Part shown: in pieces, positions 53,036 to 55,000 of the stretch
Layout of the letters: every line of letters starts with the position of its first letter
Numbering within the stretch: position 1 is the stretch's first letter
Source: Chrysomallon squamiferum
Taxonomy: Eukaryota > Mollusca > Gastropoda > Neomphalida > Peltospiridae
Direction of reading: 5' to 3'
Assembly (NCBI GenBank): GCA_012295275.1
Contig: CM022675.1
Span: forward strand, 13,406,517 to 13,461,516
DNA length: 55,000 nucleotides
Notes under the pieces: model-generated
The model's database searches: none
What the model saw: only the letters and a program-made list of their open reading frames with translations
Told to the model about the DNA's origin: nothing
Translations under genes and position numbers: made by a program

Positions 53036-53274
53036 ATTGTTTTCGTTTCTTTATTTCTTTATTTCTCTCTATATACGTCGATCTACACATCAATTTATAT
53101 CTCTTTCTCAAATTCATTCTTTATCTGTGTCCTTCCATCCTCTGTATTTCCCTGTTCCCACTTTTCTATCTTAATTTCTGCTAATAATCTCTTTCTCTTC
53201 TTGATACATGCACAGAACAACTGACAAATCGCAATTTATCGCGAACTTTTCAGTGTTGAATTAATTGAAGTGCT

Positions 53275-53310
53275 CGGCTAACTTTGGCTAACTTTGGCTA
53301 ACTTTGGCTA
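53275..53310. repeat. 10-bp tandem repeat (ACTTTGGCTA)
   Basis: Three perfect ACTTTGGCTA units plus a partial copy. Confidence 0.92.
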
Positions 53311-53480
53311 GTCAGGCTTCGATGTGCTTTTATGGATGTGAGAATGAGTTTGTCGTCTGCCCACAGGCAGATAAACTGTTCATTATACGTCATTGATCCG
53401 TACAAATAAACCAACAAATATCATTGCGATAGAAAAAGAGCGCCCAATGATGTCGGAATACGCGCTAGTTATAAAACTAA

Positions 53481-53773
53481 TGACGTCAAAAAAGTTGTTA
53501 CCTGGATATGCAATGACGTCAAAATAAATTCTCGTTGAGGAAGTAATGACGTCAAAATACTTGTTACCTGAACAAGCAATGACGTCAAAATACTTGTTAC
53601 CTGAACAAGCAATGACGTCAAAATAAAGGCTAGCAAAGGAAATAATGATGTCACAATAATTGTGCTGAATAATCAGAATGAATGCTAGCTGAATGAATAA
53701 TGACGACAAATTAATGCTAGCTAAGCAAGTTATGACTCCATGAAGCTTGTCAGTCAAACAACCGATGACGTCA
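53481..53773. repeat. 33-bp minisatellite carrying TGACGTCA
   Basis: Perfect TGACGTCA octamers start at 53481, 53514, 53547, 53580 and 53613, exactly 33 bp apart. A TGATGTCA copy follows at 53646, decayed copies at 53701 and 53732, and a perfect one at 53766. Unit sequence includes AATGACGTCAAAATA and CTTGTTACCTG. The 33-bp period keeps a minus-strand frame open, giving an 11-residue protein repeat (YFDVI) that I regard as incidental. Confidence 0.93.
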
Positions 53774-54310
53774 AAATATTTGCGAGCTCACTAAATAACG
53801 TGGAAGAAATCTCCTAATGTTTCTAGTTTTGATTTGAAGGTGTATTATATATAATGAGAAAGGAAAATACATATATTGTCATTGTCTGTTTCTGACAAAA
53901 ACTTCACGTACATATGAAGGTTTTTTTTTTAAAGATAATTTATCAAATCCACGCGAAACAAAATTAAAAAAAAAAAAAAAAAAAAAACGAAAAAATTGAC
54001 CTTCTGTTATTTTTTTTCTGTACGTTATTCTATGGAACTTAAACGAGAACAAAAAAAAAGGAATCTGTACTATTAACTTTCGGAAAATAATGACAGAATC
54101 ACAAAACCCGTTGCCAATGGTAACAGCCTCTTGGGGAAATCAGATCATCCTATTTGGTGTAATAAAGTTATTATCACAAAAAGAAAAAGTCTACTATTAC
54201 TTTTTTAATTTGAAAAGAGAGATGATGTGAAGGAATAGTTTAAAAAATAATAAAATAAAAAGATAGAAATAAAGAAGAATAAGAAATAGACACCGAAAAT
54301 TATAAAAAAG
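53774..54310. other. AT-rich noncoding
   Basis: A-run at 53965-53986; nothing else supported. Confidence 0.55.
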
Positions 54311-54600
54311 AAGAAAAAAATAGAAATAATAATAATAATAATAATCATAATAACAACAACAACAACAACACAAAAACCAAAATAAAAATGATGATAATGG
54401 CAACAGTAATAGCATCAACAGAAATAAATAAAGAAAGAACAAACTATCTAACTAACTAAATAAAAAAAAAAAAAAAATAAAATAAAAATAAAATTAAAAT
54501 AAATAAATAAATAAAATAAAATAAAAAAAAAAAAAAAAAAAAAAAATGGAACCAAATGATATAAAACTATTTTTTTTAAACGTGTTTTTTTTTTTTTTTT
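54311..54600. repeat. (AAT)n, (CAA)n and A-rich/T-rich runs
   Basis: AAT (54325-54345), CAA (54352-54370), A-runs (54460-54546) followed shortly by a T-run (54585-54603), giving another A/T foldback. Confidence 0.85.
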
Positions 54601-55000
54601 TTTCTTTTACGACTGTTGAAATAGAATCTAAAAGCCATAAAACTGCACACGGTATTTTTTCATTTTATCCCCCACCACTGATATATCACGTGACACTCGT
54701 CAGTGTTAGATTTGCTTTAATTCGAAAATATGAACTCTCCGAAAATAGACATTAAAAAAAAATAATTACATAACAGACGAGTTAGAAATAATTAAATAAT
54801 AATAAAAGTAAAATGAAATAAAAAATAAATAAATAAATAGACAGATAAATATATATATAAATAAATAAGAAACAAGGGGGAAAATACAGAAGGAAGGAAT
54901 ACATTTATAAAAGTATAAAACTGATATATGAAAAACAACAATACGAATAGTAACAGAAGTAGTAACAGTTATTGTTGTAACAATAGTAGTAGTAGTAGCA
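54601..55000. other. AT-rich noncoding at the window edge
   Basis: Contains TCACGTGA at 54686-54693, AAAT units near 54818-54836 and an AGT run that continues past the window end. No gene. Confidence 0.5.

Noticed and set aside
53500-53610. Repeated minus-strand splice donors (CAG|GTAAC) in the 33-bp array
   Set aside because: They are by-products of the repeat unit CTTGTTACCTG and have no associated exons.
53383-53757. Protein with YFDVI repeats on the minus strand
   Set aside because: The 33-bp period is a multiple of three, so the array stays open automatically; no start context or homologue is evident.

Overview
The window looks like AT-rich, gene-poor, microsatellite-saturated DNA from a large animal genome. 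The one certain gene encodes a protostome-type muscarinic acetylcholine receptor, so the source is probably a lophotrochozoan, most likely a mollusc and possibly a cephalopod. The taxon is an inference from the receptor type, the very long apparent 5' intron and the simple-repeat density; nothing in the sequence names it.

Layout. Positions 1-7030 hold trinucleotide, (GA)n and A-rich repeats, a roughly 520-bp inverted-repeat element at 3713-4232, and the 3' flank of the receptor gene. Positions 7032-9113 (minus strand) are one uninterrupted 693-codon reading frame for the receptor. It is followed on its 5' side by 34 nt of untranslated sequence and a strong splice acceptor at about 9148. Positions 9150-41220 hold no recognisable coding exon. 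They contain dense (GA/CT)n, (AAT)n, (GT)n and degenerate trinucleotide arrays, a 41/42-bp minisatellite beside a purine tract of about 600 bp, diverged tandem arrays and two SSR-linked dispersed repeat families. At 41222-41560 a CpG-rich block ends in a consensus splice donor on the minus strand, with CCAAT, GC-box and TATA-like motifs just upstream. I propose it as the promoter and first untranslated exon of the receptor gene, with an intron of about 32 kb; this is an inference. It is bracketed by a 32-bp minisatellite (40915-41042) and a 34-bp minisatellite (41706-42210). From 42.2 to 55 kb there is no recognisable gene, only one further promoter-like block (49540-49980), more (GA/CT)n arrays and a 33-bp minisatellite at 53481-53773.

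The most unusual window-wide signal is an excess of palindromic octamers with an ACGT core. I count 21 perfect TGACGTCA sites (CRE consensus), 15 of them outside the 33-bp minisatellite, against fewer than one expected by chance. I also count five TCACGTGA sites. The 33-bp minisatellite carries the CRE octamer in nearly every unit.

Almost every other open reading frame in the window is translated simple repeat (poly-Ser, Leu, Ile, Arg-Glu and the like) and I do not regard those as genes.
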